From the NCBI GenBank assembly GCA_019638775.1, contig JAHBTD010000001.1:186001-250000 (forward strand): 64,000 nt of DNA, written 5' to 3'. The first letter of the stretch is position 1; every line of letters begins with the position of its first letter. Below are positions 48,674 through 57,598 of the stretch, piece after piece. The notes below the pieces were generated by a model. The model saw only the letters and a program-made list of their open reading frames with translations, was not told the origin of the DNA and made no database searches. The translations under genes and the position numbers were made by a program. Origin of the DNA: Fimbriimonadaceae bacterium. GTDB lineage: Bacteria; Armatimonadota; Fimbriimonadia; Fimbriimonadales; Fimbriimonadaceae.

Positions 48674-49522
48674 ATGAATTCTGAAAAGGCTAGGGAGCAT
48701 TTCTCCTCATATTTTGAAGGCTCGCTCGATGCGGGTCTAAAGCAGCAGCTTGAGCGAGCGCTGAGCACGAATGCTGAACTCCAGTCGGAGTATCACAGGT
48801 TCGTCGAAGTGATGCGACAGCTTGAAGCGCTGCAAGCGCCGGTGCCCGAACCCCAGTTCGATCTGCACGAGCGGATTACACGCAAGCTCGACCATCACAT
48901 CCACGAAAGCCAAGCGAAGCAAAAGCCAAGCTGGATGCTCTGGCTGAAAACGGTTAGCGTGAGCGCAATTGCCGTGCTGGCGATTTGGGGAGCGGTAAGC
49001 CAACTGAATCGTGGCAGCATCGAGTCTCAGGCAGGCCCTGGTATTTCATCGGCAAAGCCACAGCCACCGTTTAGTGTTACCGTCGATTCGTCCAACAGCG
49101 TCATCGTCAACTACAAGGCAGACGCCGACAAGTCGGTTACGGTCTTTAACGAAGACGGAACGGTTTTGCGCACAGTCACGAACCAGAAGCTGGAGATGCC
49201 GGTCAACAATCCTAACGAGGAGACCGCAATCGTCACCATCCAAGCCGAAGGTTCCGACGAGACCAATATCATCGCTCTACCGGGAACACGCATGGACAGA
49301 GTGTCGCAAAGCGAAGGAAAGATGGCAGACTTTGCCAAGGCAGTCGCTGCGCACTTCCATACGCCAATCGTGATCGTCACCAACGATCCCAGCGTCACCG
49401 TACGATGGAACCTTGAAGTGGGGACGAGCCCCATGGCTGTGATAAAGGCGGCGCTGCTGGGCACGAGCTACTCGTGCGAAGAGCGTGCGAACGGCCTCAT
49501 TTGGGTCGAAAAGAACGACTGA
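48674..49522 (+). CDS. Anti-sigma factor-like protein with STN-like end
   Basis: 282 aa. The N-terminal 70 residues resemble anti-sigma (RskA/RsiW-like) domains, with EKAREHFSSYFEGSLDAGL in place of the zinc-binding HxxxCxxC motif. A transmembrane helix at about 93-110 follows. The periplasmic part ends (about 215-280) with FAKAVAAHFHTPIVIV, a VTVRWNLEVGTSPMAVIKAAL segment and a YSCEERANGLIWVE strand, the pattern of the STN domain of secretins and TonB-dependent transducers. An anti-sigma factor that senses via an STN domain is unusual; the TonB transducers normally carry it. Confidence 0.78.
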   Translation: MNSEKAREHFSSYFEGSLDAGLKQQLERALSTNAELQSEYHRFVEVMRQLEALQAPVPEPQFDLHERITRKLDHHIHESQAKQKPSWMLWLKTVSVSAIAVLAIWGAVSQLNRGSIESQAGPGISSAKPQPPFSVTVDSSNSVIVNYKADADKSVTVFNEDGTVLRTVTNQKLEMPVNNPNEETAIVTIQAEGSDETNIIALPGTRMDRVSQSEGKMADFAKAVAAHFHTPIVIVTNDPSVTVRWNLEVGTSPMAVIKAALLGTSYSCEERANGLIWVEKND

Positions 49523-49531
49523 GCTAAAAAC

Positions 49532-50419
49532 TCATCGCTTATTCGCGAGTTGATTCTGCAATCGCTGAATCAGCTCGCGATTTACTTGGCGTTGGAGGTC
49601 GACCGTCATCACGACATAGTGCCCCTCAGACCAGTTTGAATTCCAGTTACGTGGTACTTCTCGGCGATCTACCGGAGGCTCTGCAAGAACTCGGATCGCG
49701 TTCGGATCGGTTGGACCGGCTTCTTGCACGAGCTTCGCAAAGCTGTCGGACTGGATGCGGTCGGCATCCTGCTTCTTCGCTTTTACGAACAATCCGCGAG
49801 CACGCTCTAAAATCGGCTCTACGGGCTTCTCGCTGTGCTCAAGCCGTGCCAATCGCTCGGTGAGGCTTTTTTGAACTTCAGCCGAAAGATGGGGCGCGTA
49901 TTCTCCGATCATTCGGAAGATTCCTCGCTGCCTCGTTGAGATTGCGCCTACCGAAGTCAGGTCGCTGTACTTCAAGGTCTGAACAACTTCAGTCGCAAGC
50001 ACCAGGTCGTTCGCTGCGGCATCGTATTCGCCCTGCCGCGACAATTCTCTGGCGTTCACCATGAGATCTGCGCAGAGCCCCATGCAGGCGGAATAGATTT
50101 GGGATTTCACGCCGTCGTTGATCGCGTCGGTAAGAAACTCGGGCTCCAGAGGCTGCAACTCGCCACTGCGTGAATCTTGGACCCACTGCGCTGCTGCGGC
50201 GCGCACAAGTCGGGGATGACTGTCGGTACCTTCTGCGTCGTTCGCCAGCTCTACGGCCCGCATGACACCCGAATATGCACGAATCTTCTTCTCGAGGTGT
50301 GGGCTATAGCGAGCGAACTCAAAATCGTCGTGATACGTCCTTGTTTGAACTCCAACAGCCGCCAGCATAATCACCGGACTGGCGATCATGAATTGGTACA
50401 AGAACGTCCGTGCTCTCAT
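49532..50419 (-). CDS. Membrane-anchored hypothetical protein
   Basis: 295 aa. One N-terminal hydrophobic helix (about 7-24), then an all-helical, charged part up to 220 with TPR-like alternation (GEYDAAANDLVLATEVVQTL) and a Gln/Arg/Asn-rich end. No family recognised. It lies between the first ECF/anti-sigma pair and the second ECF gene, reading toward the former. 220 nt of noncoding DNA separate it from the sigma gene at 50640. Confidence 0.72.
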   Translation of the reverse strand: MRARTFLYQFMIASPVIMLAAVGVQTRTYHDDFEFARYSPHLEKKIRAYSGVMRAVELANDAEGTDSHPRLVRAAAAQWVQDSRSGELQPLEPEFLTDAINDGVKSQIYSACMGLCADLMVNARELSRQGEYDAAANDLVLATEVVQTLKYSDLTSVGAISTRQRGIFRMIGEYAPHLSAEVQKSLTERLARLEHSEKPVEPILERARGLFVKAKKQDADRIQSDSFAKLVQEAGPTDPNAIRVLAEPPVDRREVPRNWNSNWSEGHYVVMTVDLQRQVNRELIQRLQNQLANKR

Positions 50420-50639
50420 ACTTGTGATTTTCGGAGGGTAGGAGCCCCGTCGTTAGGCTGTGTTTCATGCGACACTTTTCGCACGAAATGGGACTTCGGA
50501 CACCCCGAAATTTTGCGAATAGGTCCATATCAGTGCTATAGCCCCAGGTTTAGACCCAGGCCTCTACCGCCACAAAAAAGCTCTCTTACAATGATGCTAA
50601 CTCCGCATTCCGGTGGGGAATGAAGGAGGGCTAAATCAA

Positions 50640-51200
50640 ATGCATAACGCTAAGTTCTCTACTTGGGAGCAACACCTGGTTCAGCGAGCATGCCAGGGGG
50701 AAAGAATCGCCTTCGAACTGCTCACAGACTTGTATCGTCCTGCGCTATTCAGCCTCTCACTAAAGATGCTACGTAACGCCGACGACGCTAAGGATGCCGT
50801 GCAAGAAGCGCTGTTAAAAGCGTACAAGGCCATTACCAGTTTCGACCCGGAGCGCCCGATCAAACCGTGGCTTTTCCGGATATGCCAGAACTGTTGTGTC
50901 GATTCAGTTCGTTCTCGTCGCAAGGGCGGCGATTCGCTGGATGACCACGAGTACATGCTTCAAGATCAAGGGGAATCGATCGAGGAGCGCGCCGAGGGAA
51001 ATCTGTCTAACAGGGCCGTCGTAGCCGCGATAGGGCGGCTTCCCGAAAGGTACCGGCAGATCATCCACATGCGCCATTTCAGGCACATGGAAGTCAACGA
51101 AATTGCCCGAGAGCTTCGCAAGCCCGAAGGCACAATCAAGAGCTGGCTCTTTAGAGCACGCGCTCTTCTGAAGAAGGACCTCGGCCTCGTCACAGGCTGA
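50640..51200 (+). CDS. ECF sigma factor, module 2 (no partner seen)
   Basis: 186 aa from ATG at 50640 with GAAGGAGGG ahead. Region 2 (about 15-85: LTDLYRPALFSLSLKMLRNADDAKDAVQEALLKAY, PWLFRICQNCCVD) and region 4 (about 125-180: LPERYRQIIHMRHFRHMEVNEIA, EGTIKSWLFRARALL). A terminator follows, so no anti-sigma gene is cotranscribed. The upstream gap 50420-50639 holds TACAAT at about 50587 and little else. Confidence 0.95.
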   Translation: MHNAKFSTWEQHLVQRACQGERIAFELLTDLYRPALFSLSLKMLRNADDAKDAVQEALLKAYKAITSFDPERPIKPWLFRICQNCCVDSVRSRRKGGDSLDDHEYMLQDQGESIEERAEGNLSNRAVVAAIGRLPERYRQIIHMRHFRHMEVNEIARELRKPEGTIKSWLFRARALLKKDLGLVTG

Positions 51201-51226
51201 CACGACAATAAAGAATCCCACCAGAG

Positions 51227-51255
51227 GGGGTAGAGCCAAGCACCGGCCCTACCCC
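51227..51255 (+). terminator. Terminator after ECF module 2
   Basis: Stem GGGGTAG-A-GCC / GGC-C-CTACCCC with a 7-nt loop and then TTTTCTTATT, 27 nt past the sigma gene stop. Confidence 0.85.
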
Positions 51256-51414
51256 TTTTCTTATTCCGGGGCGAGGTCCGCCTTTACGGGTGCGCAGACA
51301 TGTTTTGGTGGTGGGACTCATGCGCGGCCTCACTCAAAATGTTGGAACTCATTCCCTGCCAAGTGGCTTACCGATGAATACATCCGCGTACGAAACGGAG
51401 AAGGCCCTTACATT

Positions 51415-51942
51415 TTGTTCTGGAAGTCGCGAACAACGGATTTTGAAAAGGCGGTACGCCCGGAATTGCCTGTGCTTTTCCGCGTGTGTCGACGTCTGGG
51501 CGCAAGCGCCGACGACGCCGAGGATTTCGTCCAGTTGACCATGCTCCGGGCTTATGAACACTGGGACCGTTTTGACGGGAGGTTTTTAAGAAGCTGGTTG
51601 ATACGTATTTTGAGAAACGAGGTGATTCGATCGAGGCGAGGGCCACCCCCACCGGTCTCTCTCGAAGTGCTCAGCGATCAGGACGTCGTTGAAGAACCGT
51701 TTTGGTCGGAGGTGCTCTGGAGAGATCAGGCGCACCGCCTGCTGGAAGAGGTCGATAAGCTGCCAGACATCCACCGAATGCTTATTCAGCTCTGCGATAT
51801 TGAGGAATTGACTTATGAAGAAGCTGCCGACGCTCTCGATATTCCCATCGGCACCGTGCGATCAAGACTGTTTCGTGCGCGTTCCAGGCTGCGTGAGCGA
51901 CTCTCTCCAACACAAATGGGCTTTGCCGAGGTGGACGCATGA
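51415..51942 (+). CDS. ECF sigma factor, module 3
   Basis: 175 aa from TTG at 51415; GGAGAAGG lies about 10 nt ahead and no ATG or GTG fits. Region 2 (about 15-75: LFRVCRRLGASADDAEDFVQLTMLRAYEHW, SWLIRILRNEVIRSRR) and region 4 (about 115-165: LPDIHRMLIQLCDIEELTYEEAADAL, IGTVRSRLFRARSRL). It overlaps the anti-sigma gene by 4 nt (ATGA). A start in another codon upstream is possible. Confidence 0.92.
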   Translation: MFWKSRTTDFEKAVRPELPVLFRVCRRLGASADDAEDFVQLTMLRAYEHWDRFDGRFLRSWLIRILRNEVIRSRRGPPPPVSLEVLSDQDVVEEPFWSEVLWRDQAHRLLEEVDKLPDIHRMLIQLCDIEELTYEEAADALDIPIGTVRSRLFRARSRLRERLSPTQMGFAEVDA

Positions 51943-52658
51943 ATAGAATTGATTGGCAGGCGTTCGACGATGGTTCGCTCACTCCCGAAGAGATCGTTCA
52001 GATCAAACAAGCCTTGAGAAACGATCCCGCGATAAAAGCCGAGTGGGAAGGATTCCAGGCCCTCAAGAGCGAAATCAAAAGGACGCGTGAGAATGAACCC
52101 GTTCCCACCGACCGCTTGAACGCGATGCTTGACACGGTCTTAGCGGGCCGTCAGAGAAAGGGTGTCACCTCTCGACGCTGGGTCGTTGCTGGGGCTGCCG
52201 CCTCTGTCCTTGCTGCTGCATACATTGGTTATGGTTTATTGGGAGTCGGCGCCGATACGCACGGCGGGATTGAACTGCCTCCGGAAGCCGACACCCTTGC
52301 CATGAACGATACGGCTTCGGCGAAGTCTTGGATCGATCGACACGCGAGCTTTAGGATGCCGGAGCTAACGCTTCCTCGGGAGGCCAAGGTCGTCAAGGCG
52401 GCCTACGGCAAGACCGAATGCTGGGCTTGTATGGACTTTGAATACAACGGCAAAACCTTTTGTCTGCTCGTCACCGTACGACAAGGCGTTCTCGACGACA
52501 AGAAGACAAAAACCTTCCACGGCATCGTTTACTACGAAGGCAAAGGCGTAGGGTGGAAAGCCCAAAACAAGACTTTCTATCTGAGTGGGGGAACTGCCGC
52601 CGAGCGTTGGCGCTTTGCAACTCACCTCGCCCCTCAGACGCTTGGAGAAGTCCTATAG
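51939..52658 (+). CDS. Anti-sigma factor-like membrane protein
   Basis: 239 aa. The first 60 residues (WQAFDDGSLTPEEIVQIKQAL) resemble the DUF/anti-sigma N domain, a transmembrane helix lies at about 80-98, and the outer part has no known domain except two Cys (CWACMDF near 166-169) that could bind metal or heme or form a disulfide. The 4-nt overlap with the sigma gene makes it the probable cognate inhibitor. Confidence 0.75.
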   Translation: MNRIDWQAFDDGSLTPEEIVQIKQALRNDPAIKAEWEGFQALKSEIKRTRENEPVPTDRLNAMLDTVLAGRQRKGVTSRRWVVAGAAASVLAAAYIGYGLLGVGADTHGGIELPPEADTLAMNDTASAKSWIDRHASFRMPELTLPREAKVVKAAYGKTECWACMDFEYNGKTFCLLVTVRQGVLDDKKTKTFHGIVYYEGKGVGWKAQNKTFYLSGGTAAERWRFATHLAPQTLGEVL

Positions 52659-52702
52659 CCCAAACGATACAACCCGTTTTGAACCTGCAACTATCTCTAT
52701 TT

Positions 52703-52733
52703 TCCCCCGTCGCTTGCGATGGGGGGATTTTTT
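52703..52733 (+). terminator. Terminator after ECF module 3
   Basis: CCCCC-G-TCGC-TT-GCGA-T-GGGGG followed by GATTTTTTT, 44 nt past the anti-sigma gene stop. GC-rich stem plus seven T residues: intrinsic terminator. Confidence 0.85.
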
Positions 52734-52870
52734 TGCGTCGGTAGGCGGATGAGTTCACTCACACCCATGAACCATTCGCCAGTCTTCACGGATTCCTTTT
52801 TGCTTCACGTTCGTTCGCATCGCAGGCTGTTGAGCCCGCTCCTTCCCGGGCCGAGAACCCGCTCATTAGG

Positions 52871-52876
52871 TACATT
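52871..52876 (+). promoter_or_regulatory. -10 box of leaderless mrp gene
   Basis: TACATT, exactly 6 nt before the ATG at 52883, the same spacing as at 30757. No ribosome binding site. Confidence 0.5.
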
Positions 52877-52882
52877 TCAAGC

Positions 52883-53992
52883 ATGCCCCTCACCGAGACT
52901 CAAGTGCTTGATGCGCTTCGAAACGTGATTGATCCCGACCTTCACCGGGACATCGTGACGCTCGGTTTTGTAAAGGACGTCAAGATCGAAGACGCCAAAG
53001 TCTCCTTCATCGTCGAGTTAACGACTCCCGCTTGTCCGGTCAAGGACATCCTCAAAGCACAGTGTGAAGAGGAGGTCTCCAAGATCGAAGGGGTTGCAGA
53101 GGTTTTGGTTGAGATGACTGCGGCGGTGCGCGCCCGCGCACCGGTTCCCCAAGACCTGATTCCTGGGGTCAAGCACTGTATCGCGATCGCTTCGGGAAAG
53201 GGCGGAGTCGGTAAAAGCACCATTACGGTGAACCTCGCGATCGCCCTGGCTCAACAAGGCGCGAAGGTTGGGATTTTGGATGCCGACGTCTACGGTCCCA
53301 GCATTCCATTGATGATGGGTGTGAACGAGCAGCCCTTCACCAAGGACGGCAAGATCGTGCCGATCTATCGTTATGGCGTCCACATGATGTCGCTGGGCTT
53401 CCTTCTGGAGGAGGGACAGTCGGTGCTTTGGCGCGGGCCGATGGTTGCCGGCACCGTGAAGCAGCTTTTGCAGGATGTGGATTGGGGAGTTTTGGATTAC
53501 CTCTTGGTTGACCTGCCCCCCGGAACCGGTGACGCGCCGATGACGCTTGCCCAGATCGCTCCTTTGAGCGGTGTCGTTATTGTCGCAACACCGCAACACG
53601 TCGCGGCAAACATCGCCGGAAAATCGGCGGCTCTTTTCCGACGGCTTAACACTCCAGTGCTTGGCGTGATTGAAAACATGGCGGGCTATATCTGCCCGAA
53701 CTGCCAAACGGTAACCAACATCTTCTCGGGGATGACAGGCGAAGAGCTTGCTCGGACGCTGGCAGTTCCCTATCTCGGCTCAATCCCGCTTGATCCGTCG
53801 GTCAGTTCAGCATCGGACATCGGAACGCCGTCCCTGATTGCAAGCCCGGAACGTGTGCAAGCCCAGTGCTTCCGAGACCTTGCAGGACGACTTGCCCAGC
53901 AGATCAGCATCAGCGCGATGGTCCAGCAGAGATTGCTTGGTGAGAGCGAGGATGAGACGCAACCCAAGTTTGAATCGGTAACGCCGGGTTAG
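52883..53992 (+). CDS. mrp: Mrp/ApbC-type iron-sulfur carrier ATPase
   Basis: 369 aa. N-terminal DUF59/MIP18 domain (about 1-80: LDALRNVIDPDLHRDIVTLGFV, TTPACPVKD), then a deviant-Walker P-loop GKGGVGKS (about 106-113), switch I/II LDADVYGPSIPLMMG and DLPPGTGDAP, and the CPNC motif (about 273-276) for cluster binding. Delivers 4Fe-4S clusters to target proteins. A C-terminal 30-residue acidic tail is unusual. Confidence 0.95.
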   Translation: MPLTETQVLDALRNVIDPDLHRDIVTLGFVKDVKIEDAKVSFIVELTTPACPVKDILKAQCEEEVSKIEGVAEVLVEMTAAVRARAPVPQDLIPGVKHCIAIASGKGGVGKSTITVNLAIALAQQGAKVGILDADVYGPSIPLMMGVNEQPFTKDGKIVPIYRYGVHMMSLGFLLEEGQSVLWRGPMVAGTVKQLLQDVDWGVLDYLLVDLPPGTGDAPMTLAQIAPLSGVVIVATPQHVAANIAGKSAALFRRLNTPVLGVIENMAGYICPNCQTVTNIFSGMTGEELARTLAVPYLGSIPLDPSVSSASDIGTPSLIASPERVQAQCFRDLAGRLAQQISISAMVQQRLLGESEDETQPKFESVTPG

Positions 53993-53995
53993 CCC

Positions 53996-54583
53996 TCACG
54001 CCTCGCTAACCAACAGCGCCGACTCGATGTCGTCGAGCCACGACTTGAGAGGAGATTTTGCATGCTCCTTTAAGAATTCGATCGGATACTCGTCAGCATT
54101 GATCCAGCGTAAAATTTGGTGGGGCCAGGTGGGGGCGTCGCCCTCCATCATCGGCAACGGCTCGGGCAGGCGATAGTATTGGGGAACGGGAATCCTTACG
54201 TCGGGAGGCAGCAACGACAAGACCGGCGCGATAAGGGGCGTTTCCGATGCGAGCACATCAATTGCCGATGAGATCAGATACGCGTCCCTCTCCTCCGAAG
54301 CCTGCACCCGGAGAATTTTCATTGCGCAGTTAGGCTCTATGCTAAGAATGATGTGGGTTGCGTCCATCAAAGCTTCGGATGCCGATAGAGTCATAAAGAT
54401 CTCGACATCGTTCTGATTGAAGATGCAGCACGTTCGCAGGAAACGGTGCATGAAATCGAGGCGCTCCTCGTCTGCATCGTAGAGCCGAACCGACAGGGGT
54501 CGCTCACCGAAGTAGGTCGCTAAGCTGCCTACGATGCCTGGCCCAAAGGTGAGCCCTCCTATGCCAAGAACCGCGACCTGCAT
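53996..54583 (-). CDS. Truncated GH4-like NAD-binding protein
   Basis: 195 aa from ATG at 54583 (ATG 54592 is possible). The N-terminal half is the Rossmann fold of family 4 glycosidases/LplD: VAVLGIGGLTFGPGIVGSL (a GxGG..F dinucleotide site), then VRLYDADEERLDFMHR and ATHIILSIE. The rest of GH4, including the metal-binding Cys/His, is missing; the 198-residue frame ends about half way. It may be a reductase-like relic or a specialised binding protein. Converges with mrp, 3 nt apart. Confidence 0.7.
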   Translation of the reverse strand: MQVAVLGIGGLTFGPGIVGSLATYFGERPLSVRLYDADEERLDFMHRFLRTCCIFNQNDVEIFMTLSASEALMDATHIILSIEPNCAMKILRVQASEERDAYLISSAIDVLASETPLIAPVLSLLPPDVRIPVPQYYRLPEPLPMMEGDAPTWPHQILRWINADEYPIEFLKEHAKSPLKSWLDDIESALLVSEA

Positions 54584-54639
54584 CGCTTCCACAAGAGAAG
54601 CTTACACGCAGATCGCGGTCGAATGTGCTGTGCTGGAAG

Positions 54640-55074
54640 CTACCAGCGAACCTTTTGTTTCTTCGGCGGTGGCTGAATGGTTTTGTTTGCCCAGGCGCGG
54701 ACTCCCAGAACGCTACCAAACCCAAGCGCTGCAACAATCCCTGCCCACAACCAGTTCGGGCCTGACTTCTCCTTGGTCGTCTTTGAAGCCTCTCGAATGG
54801 TCTGAGCAGCTTTCTCGGCCTGATTCTCGGCTGCGTTGAAAACGCTGCGTCCATCGGGATTTGAAGTCGACTTGCCGACATCGTTGGGGGTTGTGTCGGT
54901 GACAACTCCACCCACGACGTCGACTGTGCCGTTGTACTGTTGCTGCCTTTCGAGATCGGCCTGAGTATCGTCTCGCAAGTTGCCTCGATGATTCTGGTCA
55001 ATGATCGGGGCTGGCGACCAAACTGCCATCGCCAAAACCATTGCGGGAAGTATCCATCTTGTCCATGCTTTCAT
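54640..55074 (-). CDS. Membrane protein of the pilin operon
   Basis: 144 aa. Signal-like helix at 5-20, a hydrophilic Asn/Thr/Glu-rich middle (VFNAAENQAEKAAQTI), and a transmembrane helix at about 112-128 with a basic end. No family recognised. 12 nt behind the PilX-like gene, so part of the pilin operon, and its last gene. Confidence 0.68.
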   Translation of the reverse strand: MKAWTRWILPAMVLAMAVWSPAPIIDQNHRGNLRDDTQADLERQQQYNGTVDVVGGVVTDTTPNDVGKSTSNPDGRSVFNAAENQAEKAAQTIREASKTTKEKSGPNWLWAGIVAALGFGSVLGVRAWANKTIQPPPKKQKVRW

Positions 55075-55086
55075 ATCTGTTTCTCC

Positions 55087-56988
55087 TTAATAGCCGTGGC
55101 TGAAGCCGCGATCCTGCCAGGTGCTCCTCAAGAGCGTCGGGCTTCGCGGGAGTTGTAGGTCGATGAGCGGAGCCTTGGTGATGGTTCGCTCACGAATGCG
55201 GTTGTCGTAATTCATCCTCATCGGAAGGCTAAAAACCACCATCGCTTCGTCCTTGGAGATGATTGAGCCGTTGAAGCTCACGCCACCACCACCCGTTCCG
55301 ATGTTTCCACCGCCGACGAAGTTCGTGTAGAGGATGGCGTCCATCTGGTTGATGTTTGATGAGATCAGCGCCATCGTGGCGTCCGAGATCGTGCTTTGGT
55401 AGCGCATTCTGCCAGTCGAGTCAAACTCATAGGCGTTGAAGGGTGGAATCCAGTTGCCGTTTTCATCGTAACGGCCCTTTGTGAAAGGCGGGGACATATA
55501 CTTCAGCGGCCAACTTGCCGTGAAGGTCGTCGTGTTGCCCATGATGACCGAGCCGCGTGCGGCAAGACCCATGAAGTTCCGCTTTTCATTCGCATTGTCG
55601 ATGCTCTGCGGCTCCGATCCACGAAAGTCCGGCGTACCCACATTTGTGCCCTGAATGTTCTTCGGGCTGTACTTAATATCGCCAACGATGTGGACGTTCC
55701 GCCCGGTATAGATCGTGCCCTGGCCTGCGATCGTGCCTTTGATAACCGCGTCCTGCGTAATCGTGACTGGACCGTGGACACGAATCGGATTAGTGTCGGT
55801 TCCGATCAGAATTGCCGATCCGTTGATGACCCCGTTCGTGCTGACACGCTTATATCCACCTGCGCCGCTGTTGAGAGTCGCATCCCACACCTCGACATAG
55901 GCTGGCTGACCTACGTTTGGATTGGCCGATCCATCGCCAAACGTGGCCTTTGAATCCGTATACGTCTGGCTAAGGTTCAGGTAGTAGTTGAGGTCGCTGA
56001 GGTCTGGCATGATCACCTCTTCAGTCGAGCGAGAGTCCAGCAATGTGGTGGTCGGCGACATGCCTGAACTCGTTCGAGTCCAAGACTTGTAGCCGGTGGC
56101 ATCGCCGATTACGGCACCTGATGGGCGATTATTGGTGATCTGACCGTCTGAGTCGAAAATGAAATCGCGCCATTTTTCATACTCGTCGGTTCCGCGAGCG
56201 CCGTGAACTGCAGGGTCGTAAGCTTGTCGCCAACGCTCTCGGAAGGCAGTTGCGGCGTTGTTTTGATTCGTCTTATAGGTGCTGTTTGCCCACTTGATCG
56301 GGGGGGTGTTCACAAGACCGGCTGCGGGCGGGCTGAGCTTCTCGTTCAGCGACGCATAAAGTGAACCGTTCACCGTAGGCGAACCGTTGAGAACGTTAAA
56401 GTTTCCGTTTGCGCGCATGTCGCCGTTCACGATCAGGTCGTTGGCACCAAATCCGTCCAACCAACCATAGTTGTTCACGAAGTAGGTGTAGTCGAACACT
56501 TGGCTTCTTGCCAAGGCAAAAGAAGCGGTGACATCGACGGTTTTTCTCGGTTCGTTTGAATCGAGCACACCGTTGTTGTTCCTATCCATCCAACCCACGG
56601 CGCGTACCGTTACGATTCGGCTGTAGGTGTCGGAGGATGGCATCGTGAAGGACACGACCCCGGCTGTAAATCGGCCTACTCCACTGATCTGACCATCGAC
56701 AAGCGCCTTCGGGTCACTGACAGAGGCGGAGTTACATAGGTCCTCCATGTCAAAGAAGTTTTGATTGATCTTGAATGGCCGCCAAAGATTCCTCAAAACG
56801 TTCTGGACACCAGCCTCGCACAGGCTTGTCGTCTGCAGGTCGAGCGTTTGCTTGCGCGAATCGCGAGTGATCTGCGTGGCACTGTTCACATACGAGGCTG
56901 CGGCAACAGACAGGAGCGTCATGATGCCGAAGGTCGTAAGGAGGGAGTAACCTCTTTTTTTGCTGTTTCTTTTGACTTGCTTCGACAT
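55087..56988 (-). CDS. PilX-like pilus assembly protein (DUF4900)
   Basis: 633 aa. N-terminal KKRGYSLLTTFGIMTLLSVAAAS helix acts as a pilin-like signal/anchor without the usual FTLxE Glu. The rest is a very large beta domain: GYVNSATQITRDS, repeated GDMRANGNFNVLNGSPTVNGSLYA-like segments (in parts) and a long linker with VHGPVTITQDAVIKG beta-helix-like turns. This layout suits a giant minor pilin that caps or starts the pilus. Three nucleotides from the PilW gene. Confidence 0.8.
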   Translation of the reverse strand: MSKQVKRNSKKRGYSLLTTFGIMTLLSVAAASYVNSATQITRDSRKQTLDLQTTSLCEAGVQNVLRNLWRPFKINQNFFDMEDLCNSASVSDPKALVDGQISGVGRFTAGVVSFTMPSSDTYSRIVTVRAVGWMDRNNNGVLDSNEPRKTVDVTASFALARSQVFDYTYFVNNYGWLDGFGANDLIVNGDMRANGNFNVLNGSPTVNGSLYASLNEKLSPPAAGLVNTPPIKWANSTYKTNQNNAATAFRERWRQAYDPAVHGARGTDEYEKWRDFIFDSDGQITNNRPSGAVIGDATGYKSWTRTSSGMSPTTTLLDSRSTEEVIMPDLSDLNYYLNLSQTYTDSKATFGDGSANPNVGQPAYVEVWDATLNSGAGGYKRVSTNGVINGSAILIGTDTNPIRVHGPVTITQDAVIKGTIAGQGTIYTGRNVHIVGDIKYSPKNIQGTNVGTPDFRGSEPQSIDNANEKRNFMGLAARGSVIMGNTTTFTASWPLKYMSPPFTKGRYDENGNWIPPFNAYEFDSTGRMRYQSTISDATMALISSNINQMDAILYTNFVGGGNIGTGGGGVSFNGSIISKDEAMVVFSLPMRMNYDNRIRERTITKAPLIDLQLPRSPTLLRSTWQDRGFSHGY

Positions 56989-56991
56989 GGT

Positions 56992-57564
56992 TTAACCTCG
57001 CGCTAGATCGGGGATGTTGCGAAGGAAGATCAGCTCGCGGGACCGGCTCGTGTTCGTTTCCTTGCGGTATTCGGCAGTTTTGGTCACGACCATGACGGAG
57101 AGACTTCTCACGATCGTGCCAGGGCCAGCGGTAAAAATTTTGTAAGTAGCGCTGCCGCCGGTAGAGAGCGGATCGGTGAGAATCACGTCTTCAGTGATGA
57201 CTCGCGTGCTGCTGGGCTTCGTCACAACGATCTTTGAGCCTTGAAGCTCAATGCGTCGAGCCACGCCGTCCCACGTTGCGGGAACGGTGTAGTTTCCGTT
57301 GCTGCCTTTGGCAGGAAGTCGATAGGATAGTCCTTTTCCGTCGGTATCGACGGTCACGACCATCGCTTCACGCAACTCTTGGGAGATGATGCGGACGGCG
57401 TTTTGCGCCTGTGATTCTGCGTTGATTTTCGATTGGCCGCGGAGCCAGCTTGCCATCCCCGCAATGAATACGGAGATCGTAATAAGCAGCACCGTCGAAC
57501 CAATGAAACTAGCAGTCAAGACTTCGATCAGCGTGCCACCGGTGTTTTTTCGTCTTGGCCTCAT
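56992..57564 (-). CDS. Minor pilin, PilW/GspJ-like
   Basis: 190 aa. Class III signal GGTLIEVLTASFIGS (Gly-1, Glu near 14), transmembrane-helical N terminus to about 40, then a pilin beta domain (INAESQAQNAVRIISQELREA). It is 3 nt upstream of the PilX-like gene and 34 nt behind the PilV-like gene. Part of the priming complex with PilV and PilX. Confidence 0.85.
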   Translation of the reverse strand: MRPRRKNTGGTLIEVLTASFIGSTVLLITISVFIAGMASWLRGQSKINAESQAQNAVRIISQELREAMVVTVDTDGKGLSYRLPAKGSNGNYTVPATWDGVARRIELQGSKIVVTKPSSTRVITEDVILTDPLSTGGSATYKIFTAGPGTIVRSLSVMVVTKTAEYRKETNTSRSRELIFLRNIPDLARG

Positions 57565-57598
57565 TGGGGTTGCCTCTTTTTTAGTCAGATATGTTTTT

